Assembly (NCBI RefSeq): GCF_014697415.1
Contig: NZ_JACJRT010000007.1
Coordinates: 62,001-126,000, forward strand
DNA from: Cyanobium sp. FACHB-13342
GTDB taxonomy: Bacteria; Cyanobacteriota; Cyanobacteriia; PCC-6307; Cyanobiaceae
Length of the DNA stretch: 64,000 nt
Reading direction: 5' to 3'
Made by a program: the position numbers and the translations under genes. Below are positions 57,848 through 64,000 of the stretch, piece by piece (positions within the stretch are counted from its first letter, which is position 1; every line of letters begins with the position of its first letter). The notes under the pieces were generated by a model. The model was given only the letters and a program-made list of their open reading frames with translations, ran no database searches and had not been told where the DNA came from.

Positions 57848-59320
57848 TCAGGCCCCCACGGCGGCGGGGTGCATGGCCGCCACAGCCTGCTTGTAAGCCA
57901 CTTCCACCACCTCGCTGAGGGTGGGGTGGGTGTGCACCTCGGTGGCCAGTTGCACCACGCTCTGGCGACGGGCCACGGCGTTGGCGATCTCCTGGATCAG
58001 GTCGGCGGCATGGAGGCCATAGATGTGGGCCCCGAGCACCTCGCCGCTGGTCTTGTTGAACAGCAACTTCATCAGGCCATCGCTGTCGAGCTCGGCCAAG
58101 GCCTTGGAATTGGCCTTGAAGTAGCTGCGCACCGTGCCCAGCTCAAACCCCTCTTGGGCCGCCAGGGCCTTGGCATCGGCCTCGCTCAGGCCCACCGAGC
58201 TGATCTCCGGGTGGGTGAAGGTGGCCGCCGGGATGGAGCGGTAGTCGATGCTGCGGCTGTGGCCCAGGATGTTGTCCACGGCCACGGTGCCCTGGGCAGC
58301 GGCCGTGTGGGCCAACATCATTTTGCCGGTGACATCCCCGACGGCCCAGAGGTGGGGTACGGGCTCGCCGCCCACCAGCACCCGCATCCGGTCATCCACC
58401 GGGATGAAGCCCCGCTCGGTCTCCACGGCCACCGAGGCCAGGTTGAGCTCGGCGCTACTGGGCACCCGTCCCGTGGCCACCAGCACCGCATCCACCTCCA
58501 GGGTCTCCACCGGCTCCCGGGTCTGCATGTCCACCAGCTCAATCCGCACCGGGGCCCCGGGGTGCACCGACTGGGCCAGCACACCGGCCCGGGCATCGAT
58601 GTCGCGGCCGTCAATCAGATTGCGGGCGGCGATCTTGGCGATGTCGGGATCGAAGGTGGGCATCACCCGATCCAAGGCCTCGATCATCGTCACCTCGCAG
58701 CCAAGGGCCGTGTACACATCGGCAAATTCCAGGCCGATGTAGCCGCTGCCGATGATCGCCAGCCAGCGGGGCAGCCACTCCAGGCTCACCGCCTCATCGC
58801 TGGTGAACACGGTGCGGCCGTCGGTCTCGATGCCGCGGGGCACGAAGGGCTCCGAGCCCGTGGCCAGGATCACCTCACGGGCCGTGAGCACCCGATCCAC
58901 CCCGTTGATCTCCCGCACCCCCACGCGCTGGCTGCCCTCCAGCCGGCCCGTGCCGCGGATGATCGTGACACCGGCACGCTCCAGGGTCTTGGTGAGATTG
59001 GTGCGGATCGTGGCCACCAGCTGGTTGGCGTGGTCGGCGATTTTCTGCCGCTCAAACCGCACCGGCGCCGCATGGATGCCGAAGCCGGCAAGGTGATCGG
59101 CATCCGCCAACTCGCGCACGCGGCCACTGGCGGCCAGCAGGGCTTTGGAGGGCACACAGCCGCGGTTGACGCAGGTGCCGCCCATGTCGCGGCTCTCGAT
59201 GATCGCCGTGCGCAGGCCATGGTCTGCGGCGTGTTTGGCCGCGTCGAAACCGCCGTAACCGGCACCGATGACGATCACGTCGTAGTCGAAACTCGATCCG
59301 TGGAGGGGGGCGTCGCTCAC
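57848..59320 (-). CDS. lpdA: Dihydrolipoyl dehydrogenase
   Basis: This is the E3 flavoprotein of pyruvate dehydrogenase and the glycine cleavage system. The 490-residue product has an FAD loop ([20 protein letters not shown]), the redox disulfide in [16 protein letters not shown], the NAD loop [41 protein letters not shown] and the C-terminal His-Glu in [12 protein letters not shown]. The start is GTG 59320. It sits away from pdh genes, as is common in cyanobacteria. Confidence 0.96.
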   Translation of the reverse strand: MSDAPLHGSSFDYDVIVIGAGYGGFDAAKHAADHGLRTAIIESRDMGGTCVNRGCVPSKALLAASGRVRELADADHLAGFGIHAAPVRFERQKIADHANQLVATIRTNLTKTLERAGVTIIRGTGRLEGSQRVGVREINGVDRVLTAREVILATGSEPFVPRGIETDGRTVFTSDEAVSLEWLPRWLAIIGSGYIGLEFADVYTALGCEVTMIEALDRVMPTFDPDIAKIAARNLIDGRDIDARAGVLAQSVHPGAPVRIELVDMQTREPVETLEVDAVLVATGRVPSSAELNLASVAVETERGFIPVDDRMRVLVGGEPVPHLWAVGDVTGKMMLAHTAAAQGTVAVDNILGHSRSIDYRSIPAATFTHPEISSVGLSEADAKALAAQEGFELGTVRSYFKANSKALAELDSDGLMKLLFNKTSGEVLGAHIYGLHAADLIQEIANAVARRQSVVQLATEVHTHPTLSEVVEVAYKQAVAAMHPAAVGA

Positions 59321-59358
59321 CGGGCAGCACTGTGGTTGTTGCCGGGCATTCTCCCCTG

Positions 59359-60189
59359 TCAGGCTCCGGCGCGCTGGCGCAGGCGCTCCAGCAGCAGCGG
59401 AGCCGCCGCCACCGCCACATTCAGGGATTCCACAGCGGGGCTGTGGGGAATCGTGACCCGCTGGCTGGCCAGGGCGGCGAGGCCGGGGGAGACGCCGGCC
59501 CCCTCATTGCCCAGCAGCAAGACGGTGGGTCGGGTCCAGTCGAGTTGCCAATAGGGCTGGGGCGGCACCGGCCCCGCCCCGGGCACCACGGTCACCACCA
59601 CCTGCCAGCCCTCGGCCGCCGCCGCCGCCAGCCACTGCTCCAGCTCCAGCCGACTCCCCCGCCGCAGCGGCAGGGCCAGGGCCGCCCCGGCCGAAGCCCG
59701 CAGCACCTTGGGCTGGAAGGGGTCGGCCCCATCACCCAACCACAGGGCTCCCACCCCAGCCGCCAAGGCCGTGCGCATGAGCGTGCCGAGATTGCCGGGA
59801 TCCTGCAGGCCATCGAGGGCCAGCACAAAAGGAGCTGGAGCTCTCCGCGCTGGAGGGGGCGGCGGCAGGGTGAGCACCACCCCATCGGGCTGGCGGGTGG
59901 TGGCCACGGCCTCGAGCACCTCCTCCCCTACCAAGCGGGGCTCCCATCCCTCCGGCCAGGCCGCCGCCAGGGCGGGGTGGGCCTCCAACCAGGCCGGGGT
60001 AACCAGCAGATCCCGGGGCTGGAGCTGGAGCCGCAGCACCTCCTGCAACAGGTGGGTGCCCTCCAACAGGATCAGGCCCTCCTCCCGTCGTCCGCGGGCG
60101 TCATGGAGCTGGCGCAGCCGTTTCACCAGGGGGTTGCGGCGGCTGGTGATCGGCTCCGGGCCGTTCAAGGAGTCCCCGCCCCAAACCAC
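59359..60189 (-). CDS. TrmH/SpoU-family RNA methyltransferase
   Basis: The 276-residue product is a SPOUT RNA 2'-O-methyltransferase. An N-terminal substrate-binding domain (ITSRRNPLVKRLRQLHDARGRR, ILLEGTHLLQEVL) precedes the trefoil-knot domain. That carries ALDGLQDPGNLGTLMRTALAAG, LLLGNEGAGVSPGL and IPHSPAVESLNVAVAAAPLL, the three SPOUT motifs. It may act on 23S rRNA or tRNA; the target is not clear. The start is GTG 60189. It lies 1 base after the next small gene on the same strand. Confidence 0.93.
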   Translation of the reverse strand: MVWGGDSLNGPEPITSRRNPLVKRLRQLHDARGRREEGLILLEGTHLLQEVLRLQLQPRDLLVTPAWLEAHPALAAAWPEGWEPRLVGEEVLEAVATTRQPDGVVLTLPPPPPARRAPAPFVLALDGLQDPGNLGTLMRTALAAGVGALWLGDGADPFQPKVLRASAGAALALPLRRGSRLELEQWLAAAAAEGWQVVVTVVPGAGPVPPQPYWQLDWTRPTVLLLGNEGAGVSPGLAALASQRVTIPHSPAVESLNVAVAAAPLLLERLRQRAGA

Positions 60190-60190
60190 C

Positions 60191-60439
60191 TCAGAAGGCC
60201 TGGTGACGCCGCACGTGCAGACCGTCGTGGATGTTCAGCTCCTTGCCGTCGAGGTCCAGGCCGCGAACGGAGGCCACCTCACCCTTGAGGCCCTCGGCCT
60301 GCAGGTTCTGGACCAGTTTTTTCAGCACAATGTCTTCAATCGTCGACTGATCGAGACCATCGGGGGTAAGGCTCTCAAGAAACTTGCCCAGCTTCGAGGC
60401 CATCACCTCGGAGGCATTGGTGATCTTGAGGACGATCAT
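60191..60439 (-). CDS. Small conserved-looking protein downstream of tRNA-Leu
   Basis: The 82-residue product starts MIVLKITNASEVMASKLGKFLESLTPDG and continues with DQSTIEDIVLKKLVQNLQAEGLKGEV and DLDGKELNIHDGLHVRRHQAF. I recall similar proteins in picocyanobacteria but no function. The ATG is at 60439, only 9 bases from the tRNA 3' end. The open frame actually extends through the tRNA, which is an artefact. It is probably cotranscribed with the tRNA and the following SPOUT gene. Confidence 0.72.
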   Translation of the reverse strand: MIVLKITNASEVMASKLGKFLESLTPDGLDQSTIEDIVLKKLVQNLQAEGLKGEVASVRGLDLDGKELNIHDGLHVRRHQAF

Positions 60440-60448
60440 GGATAAAAG

Positions 60449-60532
60449 TGCGGATGGGGAGACTTGAACTCCCACGACATTGCTGCCACTAGTACCTGAA
60501 ACTAGCGCGTCTACCAATTCCGCCACATCCGC
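60449..60532 (-). tRNA. tRNA-Leu (anticodon CAG)
   Basis: On the minus strand, acceptor GCGGATG pairs with CATCCGC, with discriminator A. The anticodon stem-loop CTAGT-TTCAGGT-ACTAG gives CAG for codon CTG. A long variable arm and 84-base length fit a class II tRNA. CCA is not encoded. Confidence 0.96.
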
Positions 60533-60616
60533 GTGGCTGCCGCCTGAGCGACAGCCAAAACATACGCCATCGCGCGACCAGACGCCCCGCTCCGGCCGAC
60601 CCAGGCCAGGACCAAA

Positions 60617-60653
60617 TGAGACAGTTTGGACAGCGGCCGTCTAGACGGTCTCA
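60617..60653. promoter_or_regulatory. Nested inverted repeats upstream of murA
   Basis: In the tRNA-Leu/murA divergent region a perfect 12-bp palindrome CCGTCTAGACGG (60637-60648) lies inside a TGAGAC...GTCTCA inverted repeat (60617-60622 with 60648-60653). CCAAA...TTTGG arms overlap the left side (60612-60629). This could be an operator or an RNA hairpin; no regulator is known to me. Confidence 0.45.
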
Positions 60654-60698
60654 CGGTTTGTTGTCAAGATGCGGTTTCTAGAGCTGGGCAGTCGTTCC

Positions 60699-62045
60699 AT
60701 GGGCTTGATCGCTGTCCCCTCCCCCACCCAGTCCTCCTCCTTTCAGACGACGGCCAACCCCTTGCTCGAAATCCGGGGCGGACGGCGCCTGTCCGGCGAG
60801 TTGGAGGTGAGCGGCGCCAAGAATTCGGCGCTGGTGCTGATGGCCGCCTGCCTGCTCACCCGGGACACGATCCGATTGCGCAACGTGCCGCCGTTGACGG
60901 ATATCGCGGCCATGGGCGACATGCTCGCCAGCCTGGGGGGACGGGTGGCGCGCCACGGCGATGCCCTGGAGCTCAATGGCGACGCCATCAACAACTCCAC
61001 AGCCCCCTATGAGTTGGTCAACAGCCTGAGGGCCAGCTTCTTCTGCATCGGACCGCTGCTGGCCCGGATGGGCATGGCCAAGGTGCCCCTGCCCGGCGGC
61101 TGTCAGATCGGCACCCGGCCCGTGGTGGAACACGTCAAGGGGCTCAAGGCCCTGGGCGCCCAGGTGACCATTGAGCATGGAGTCGTCACCGCGGTGGTGC
61201 CCGGGAGAGGCCATCGCCTGACCGGCGGCCGCATTCACATGGACTGCCCCAGCGTCGGAGCGACCGAGACCTTGATGATGGCGGCCGCCCTTGCCGATGG
61301 CGAGACGGTGATCGACAACGCCGCCCTGGAACCGGAGGTGGTGGATCTGGCCGGTCTGCTGATCGCCATGGGAGCCAAGGTGCGTGGTGCCGGCACCCCC
61401 ACCATCACGATCGTGGGGGTGGAGCGCCTCCATGGCGCCGATTACGCCGTGATCCCCGATCGCATCGAAGCCGGCACCTTCCTGCTGGCCGCGGCCATCA
61501 CCCGTTCCCACCTGCGCGTGGCACCGGTGATCCCCGAGCACCTTGGCGCCGTGCTCACCAAACTGGAAGAAGCCGGCTGCAGCCTGGAACACGACGGCAT
61601 CGGCCTCACCCTCAAGGCCGACCACCTCAACGCCGTCGACCTGCGCACCCAGCCCTTCCCCGGCTTCCCCACCGACCTCCAGGCCCCGTTCATGAGCCTG
61701 CTGGCCACGGCCAAAGGCACCAGCGTGATCACCGAAAACATCTTCGAGAACCGCCTGCAACACGTGGCTGAGCTGCAGCGCATGGGCGCGGCCATCCGCA
61801 TGCAAGGCAACACCGCCTTCGTCGAGGGGGTGTCCCGCTTGAGTGGAGCGCCGGTGCAGGGCACCGACCTGCGGGCCTCTGCCGCCATGGTGCTGGCCGG
61901 CCTGGCGGCTGAAGGGATCACCAGCGTGCGGGGCCTGGAATTCCTCGACCGCGGCTACGCGAATCTGGAGGGCAAGCTCAACGCCGCCGGAGCCTGCATT
62001 GAGCGCGTCAACGCCCCGGGCAGCGGCGCCAGCATCGCCGCCTAA
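60699..62045 (+). CDS. murA: UDP-N-acetylglucosamine 1-carboxyvinyltransferase
   Basis: MurA adds enolpyruvate to UDP-GlcNAc, the first committed step of peptidoglycan synthesis. The 448-residue product has [31 protein letters not shown], the catalytic loop [11 protein letters not shown] with Cys135 (fosfomycin target), [45 protein letters not shown] and [18 protein letters not shown] 60699 was chosen; ATG 60669 would add ten residues and is also possible. argD follows after a tRNA. Confidence 0.96.
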   Translation: MGLIAVPSPTQSSSFQTTANPLLEIRGGRRLSGELEVSGAKNSALVLMAACLLTRDTIRLRNVPPLTDIAAMGDMLASLGGRVARHGDALELNGDAINNSTAPYELVNSLRASFFCIGPLLARMGMAKVPLPGGCQIGTRPVVEHVKGLKALGAQVTIEHGVVTAVVPGRGHRLTGGRIHMDCPSVGATETLMMAAALADGETVIDNAALEPEVVDLAGLLIAMGAKVRGAGTPTITIVGVERLHGADYAVIPDRIEAGTFLLAAAITRSHLRVAPVIPEHLGAVLTKLEEAGCSLEHDGIGLTLKADHLNAVDLRTQPFPGFPTDLQAPFMSLLATAKGTSVITENIFENRLQHVAELQRMGAAIRMQGNTAFVEGVSRLSGAPVQGTDLRASAAMVLAGLAAEGITSVRGLEFLDRGYANLEGKLNAAGACIERVNAPGSGASIAA

Positions 62046-62057
62046 ACTCTCGACTGC

Positions 62058-62139
62058 GGGAGCGTGCCGGAATTGGTAGACGGACTCGACTCAAAATCGA
62101 GCGCCTTCGGGCATGTGGGTTCGAGTCCCACCGCTCCCA
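62058..62139 (+). tRNA. tRNA-Leu (anticodon CAA)
   Basis: Acceptor GGGAGCG (62058-62064) pairs with CGCTCCC (62132-62138), with discriminator A. The anticodon stem-loop CTCGA-CTCAAAA-TCGAG gives CAA for codon TTG. The T-arm GTGGG-TTCGAGT-CCCAC is intact. It is a class II tRNA, 12 bases after murA. Confidence 0.96.
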
Positions 62140-62180
62140 TCTCGCCCATCCCCAGCTCAGGCCTGTCCGCCTCAGCCGTG

Positions 62181-63389
62181 ATGGACACCTATGCCCGCTT
62201 CCCGATCAGCCTCACCCGGGGCCGGGGGGTGTGGGTGTGGGACAGCACGGGCAAGCGCTACCTCGACTGCGTGGCCGGCATCGCCGTCTGCACCCTGGGC
62301 CACAGCGACGGGCGGATGCGGCGGGCCCTGGGCCGCCAGCTCGGCAAGCTCCAGCACGTCTCGAACCTTTACCGCATCCCCGAGCAGGAGGAGCTGGCCA
62401 CCGCCCTCACGGCCCGGAGCTGCATGGATCGGGTCTTCTTCTGCAACTCCGGCGCCGAAGCCAATGAGGCCGCCATCAAGCTGGCGCGCAAGCACGGCCA
62501 CACCGTCCGCGGCATTCCCACCACAGGACCTTCCGGGGAAGACCTGGCCCCCCTGATCCTCACGGCCCAGGCCAGTTTCCACGGCCGCACCCTGGCCGCC
62601 GTCACCGCCACGGGCCAGCCCAAATACCACCAGGGCTTTGAGCCGATGGTGCAGGGCTTCCGCTATTTCCCTTACAACGACACCGCCGCCTTCGAAGCCC
62701 TGCTGGCCACCTGCGAGGTGCAGGGTCCACGGGTGGCCGCCGTGCTGCTCGAACCGATCCAGGGCGAGGGGGGCGTGCACCCCGGCCACCGCGCCTTCTT
62801 CCAACGGGTGCGGGAGCTCTGCGACGCCCACAACATCTTGCTGATCTTTGACGAGGTGCAGATCGGCGTCGGCCGCAGCGGCCAGCTCTGGGGCTACGAG
62901 CAGCTGGGTGTCGAGCCCGATGCGATCACCCTGGCCAAGGGGCTGGGCGGCGGCATCCCGATCGGCGCCCTGGCGGTGAAGAGCGCAGTGGATCACTTCC
63001 GACCCGGGGAGCATGCCAGCACCTTTGGCGGCAACCCCTTCGCCTGCAGGGCCGGTCTCACGGTGCTGGCCGAGCTGGAGCGCCGCGACCTGCTCAACCA
63101 TGTGCAACGGATGGGGGGACTGCTGCAGGAGCTGCTGGCCGAACTGGTGAGCCGCCACCCCACCCTGCTGGAGGGGGTGCGGGGCTGGGGGCTGCTCCAG
63201 GGCCTGGTGCTGCGGGCCGAGGCACCGAGCGCTCCGGAGATCGTCAAGGCGGCCATGGAGCAGGGTCTGCTGCTGGTGCCGGCCGGCCCCGAAGTGGTGC
63301 GCTTCGTGCCGCCGCTGGTGATCCAACCCCACCATCTGCGCTTCGCCGTCGATCGCCTCGAGCGGGCCCTGCTCAGCCTTGGGCGTTGA
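62181..63389 (+). CDS. argD: Acetylornithine aminotransferase
   Basis: ArgD transaminates N-acetylglutamate semialdehyde to N-acetylornithine in arginine synthesis. The 402-residue class III aminotransferase has LDCVAGIAVCTLGHSD, FFCNSGAEANEAAIKLARKHG, SFHGRTLAAVTATGQ, LEPIQGEGGVHP, LIFDEVQIGVGRSG and the PLP Lys253 in ITLAKGLGGGIPIGA. ATG 62181 follows a GTG; a frame opening inside the tRNA was rejected. The last codons and stop are part of an 18-bp tandem duplication with folC. Confidence 0.96.
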   Translation: MDTYARFPISLTRGRGVWVWDSTGKRYLDCVAGIAVCTLGHSDGRMRRALGRQLGKLQHVSNLYRIPEQEELATALTARSCMDRVFFCNSGAEANEAAIKLARKHGHTVRGIPTTGPSGEDLAPLILTAQASFHGRTLAAVTATGQPKYHQGFEPMVQGFRYFPYNDTAAFEALLATCEVQGPRVAAVLLEPIQGEGGVHPGHRAFFQRVRELCDAHNILLIFDEVQIGVGRSGQLWGYEQLGVEPDAITLAKGLGGGIPIGALAVKSAVDHFRPGEHASTFGGNPFACRAGLTVLAELERRDLLNHVQRMGGLLQELLAELVSRHPTLLEGVRGWGLLQGLVLRAEAPSAPEIVKAAMEQGLLLVPAGPEVVRFVPPLVIQPHHLRFAVDRLERALLSLGR

Positions 63390-63409
63390 GCCAGCCTTGG
63401 GCGTTGAGC
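63374..63409 (+). repeat. 18-bp perfect tandem duplication at the argD/folC junction
   Basis: CAGCCTTGGGCGTTGAGC occurs twice without spacer (63374-63391, 63392-63409). The first copy contains the argD stop codon; both copies contain a TTG that could start folC. The unit is a multiple of three, so frames are kept. Confidence 0.95.
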
Positions 63410-64000
63410 TCGACACCTTCGCCGACCTGATCGAGCCCTTCAGCCGCCGCGGCGTCGACCTGGGGCTTGATCGCCTCCAGGATGCCCTGGCCGAGCTGGG
63501 CCATCCCGAGCGCCGCTTCACCGCCGTGCAGGTGGCCGGCACCAACGGCAAGGGCTCGATCTGCACCCTGGTGCACCAGGCGCTGCTGGCCAGCGGCCTC
63601 CGCGCCGGCCTCTACACCTCGCCGCACCTGGTGAGCTGGACCGAACGCATCCGCCTGGGCGCCACCACGATCAGCGCTCCGGCCCTGCGTCACCATCTGG
63701 AAACCGCGGCTGCGATCGCCCAACACCACCAGCTCACGCCGTTTGAGCTGGTCACCGCCGCGGCCTTCCTGGCCTTTGCCGAAGCGGATCTGGAGCTGGT
63801 GGTGCTGGAGGTGGGACTGGGGGGCCGGCTCGACGCCACCACCTGCCATCCCCAGCGGCCCGTGATCGGCTTTGCCTCGGTGGGGCTCGACCACGCCGAG
63901 TTTCTCGGGCCGGATCCAGCCCGCATTGCCGCCGAAAAAGCGGGTGTGCTCCAGCGAGGGGCCGTGGCCATCAGCGCCCCCCAGAGTCCGGAGGTGGCGG
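63397..64000 (+). CDS. folC: Folylpolyglutamate / dihydrofolate synthase (5' part)
   Basis: FolC adds glutamate to dihydropteroate or folates. About 201 codons are in the window before it runs off the end. They contain LDTFADLIEPFSRRGVDLGLDRLQDAL, the ATP loop VAGTNGKGSICTLVHQAL, LYTSPHLVSWTERIRLG and LEVGLGGRLDATTC, followed by VGLDHAEFLG, all FolC/Mur-ligase marks. The start is TTG 63397 in the second repeat copy; TTG 63379 in the first copy would overlap argD. No stop is reached. Confidence 0.93.
   Translation, partial: MGVELDTFADLIEPFSRRGVDLGLDRLQDALAELGHPERRFTAVQVAGTNGKGSICTLVHQALLASGLRAGLYTSPHLVSWTERIRLGATTISAPALRHHLETAAAIAQHHQLTPFELVTAAAFLAFAEADLELVVLEVGLGGRLDATTCHPQRPVIGFASVGLDHAEFLGPDPARIAAEKAGVLQRGAVAISAPQSPEVA

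Noticed and set aside
60440-60526. N-terminal extension of the small gene through tRNA-Leu
   Set aside because: This stretch is the tRNA itself read in frame; the sequence MAELVDALVSGTSGS is a known artefact of class II tRNAs.
62064-62180. Extension of argD into tRNA-Leu(CAA)
   Set aside because: It starts inside the tRNA and precedes the conserved ArgD fold; ATG 62181 suffices.

Overview
The window is a dense, GC-rich piece of a picocyanobacterial chromosome. It carries cytochrome b6f genes (petC, petA), NDH-1 (ndhB), plastoquinone-type prenyltransferase, Vipp1/PspA, Ycf46, cyAbrB, DUF3067, DUF2808 and a UPF0284/CobT-like gene, a set typical of cyanobacteria. The high GC and the gene order (tatC-DUF3067-petC-petA, ctaA/ctaB back to back with ctaCDE, rpmH-rnpA-PH-yidC-DUF177-ycf46) suggest the Cyanobium / Synechococcus subcluster 5.2 lineage. 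That assignment is inferred from content, not from a search.

Layout. 1-5.2 kb: end of tatC, DUF3067, the petCA operon running into lgt and cobM, then a convergent malate:quinone oxidoreductase. 5.2-12.6 kb: tRNA-Val, a RodZ-like protein, Ppx/GppA, a UbiA prenyltransferase with an S66 peptidase, ispD, a GT9-like protein and fabG. 12.7-15.7 kb: a groEL without groES, and nanE. 15.7-22.9 kb: an ABC-2 exporter joined to ctaB-ctaA on the minus strand, divergent from ctaC-ctaD-ctaE. 22.9-26.6 kb: cyAbrB, HdeD-like, ribE, a DUF151 nuclease and an Fe-S aldo/keto reductase. 26.6-32.7 kb: a minus-strand topA operon ending in a substrate-binding protein gene broken by an in-frame amber codon. 32.8-39.3 kb: ndhB, an orphan ABC ATPase, an M23 peptidase, birA, an aminotransferase, thioredoxin and Vipp1/PspA. 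39.4-45.7 kb: a DciA-like zinc-ribbon protein, two glycosyltransferases, an EamA exporter, sppA, aroH and DUF2808. 45.8-50 kb: rpmH-rnpA-PH-yidC-DUF177-ycf46. 50-64 kb: mscS, a class V aminotransferase, aqpZ, murE, a glutaredoxin-like gene, yidD, rpsD, trpC, lpdA, an rRNA/tRNA methyltransferase, two tRNA-Leu genes, murA, argD and the start of folC.

Functional groups. Several blocks serve electron transport: TatC is the likely translocase for the Rieske protein encoded just downstream, and CtaA/CtaB make heme A for the divergent cytochrome oxidase. Others serve the envelope (murA, murE, lgt, rodZ-like, M23, S66, yidC, yidD, sppA) and cobalamin synthesis (cobM, UPF0284). Genes are packed tightly, with many TGATG/ATGA/TTGA start-stop overlaps. 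No intergenic stretch reaches 300 bases; the longest is about 200 bases, upstream of ctaC. I see no insertion sequence, prophage, CRISPR array or rRNA. I found no clear new multi-gene system. The most notable points are an Ig-like (BIG2) insertion in YidC, a Met/His/Asp motif in CtaC, DUF3067 placed between tatC and petC, the amber-split lipoprotein gene, and a coding sequence starting 9 nt after a tRNA.
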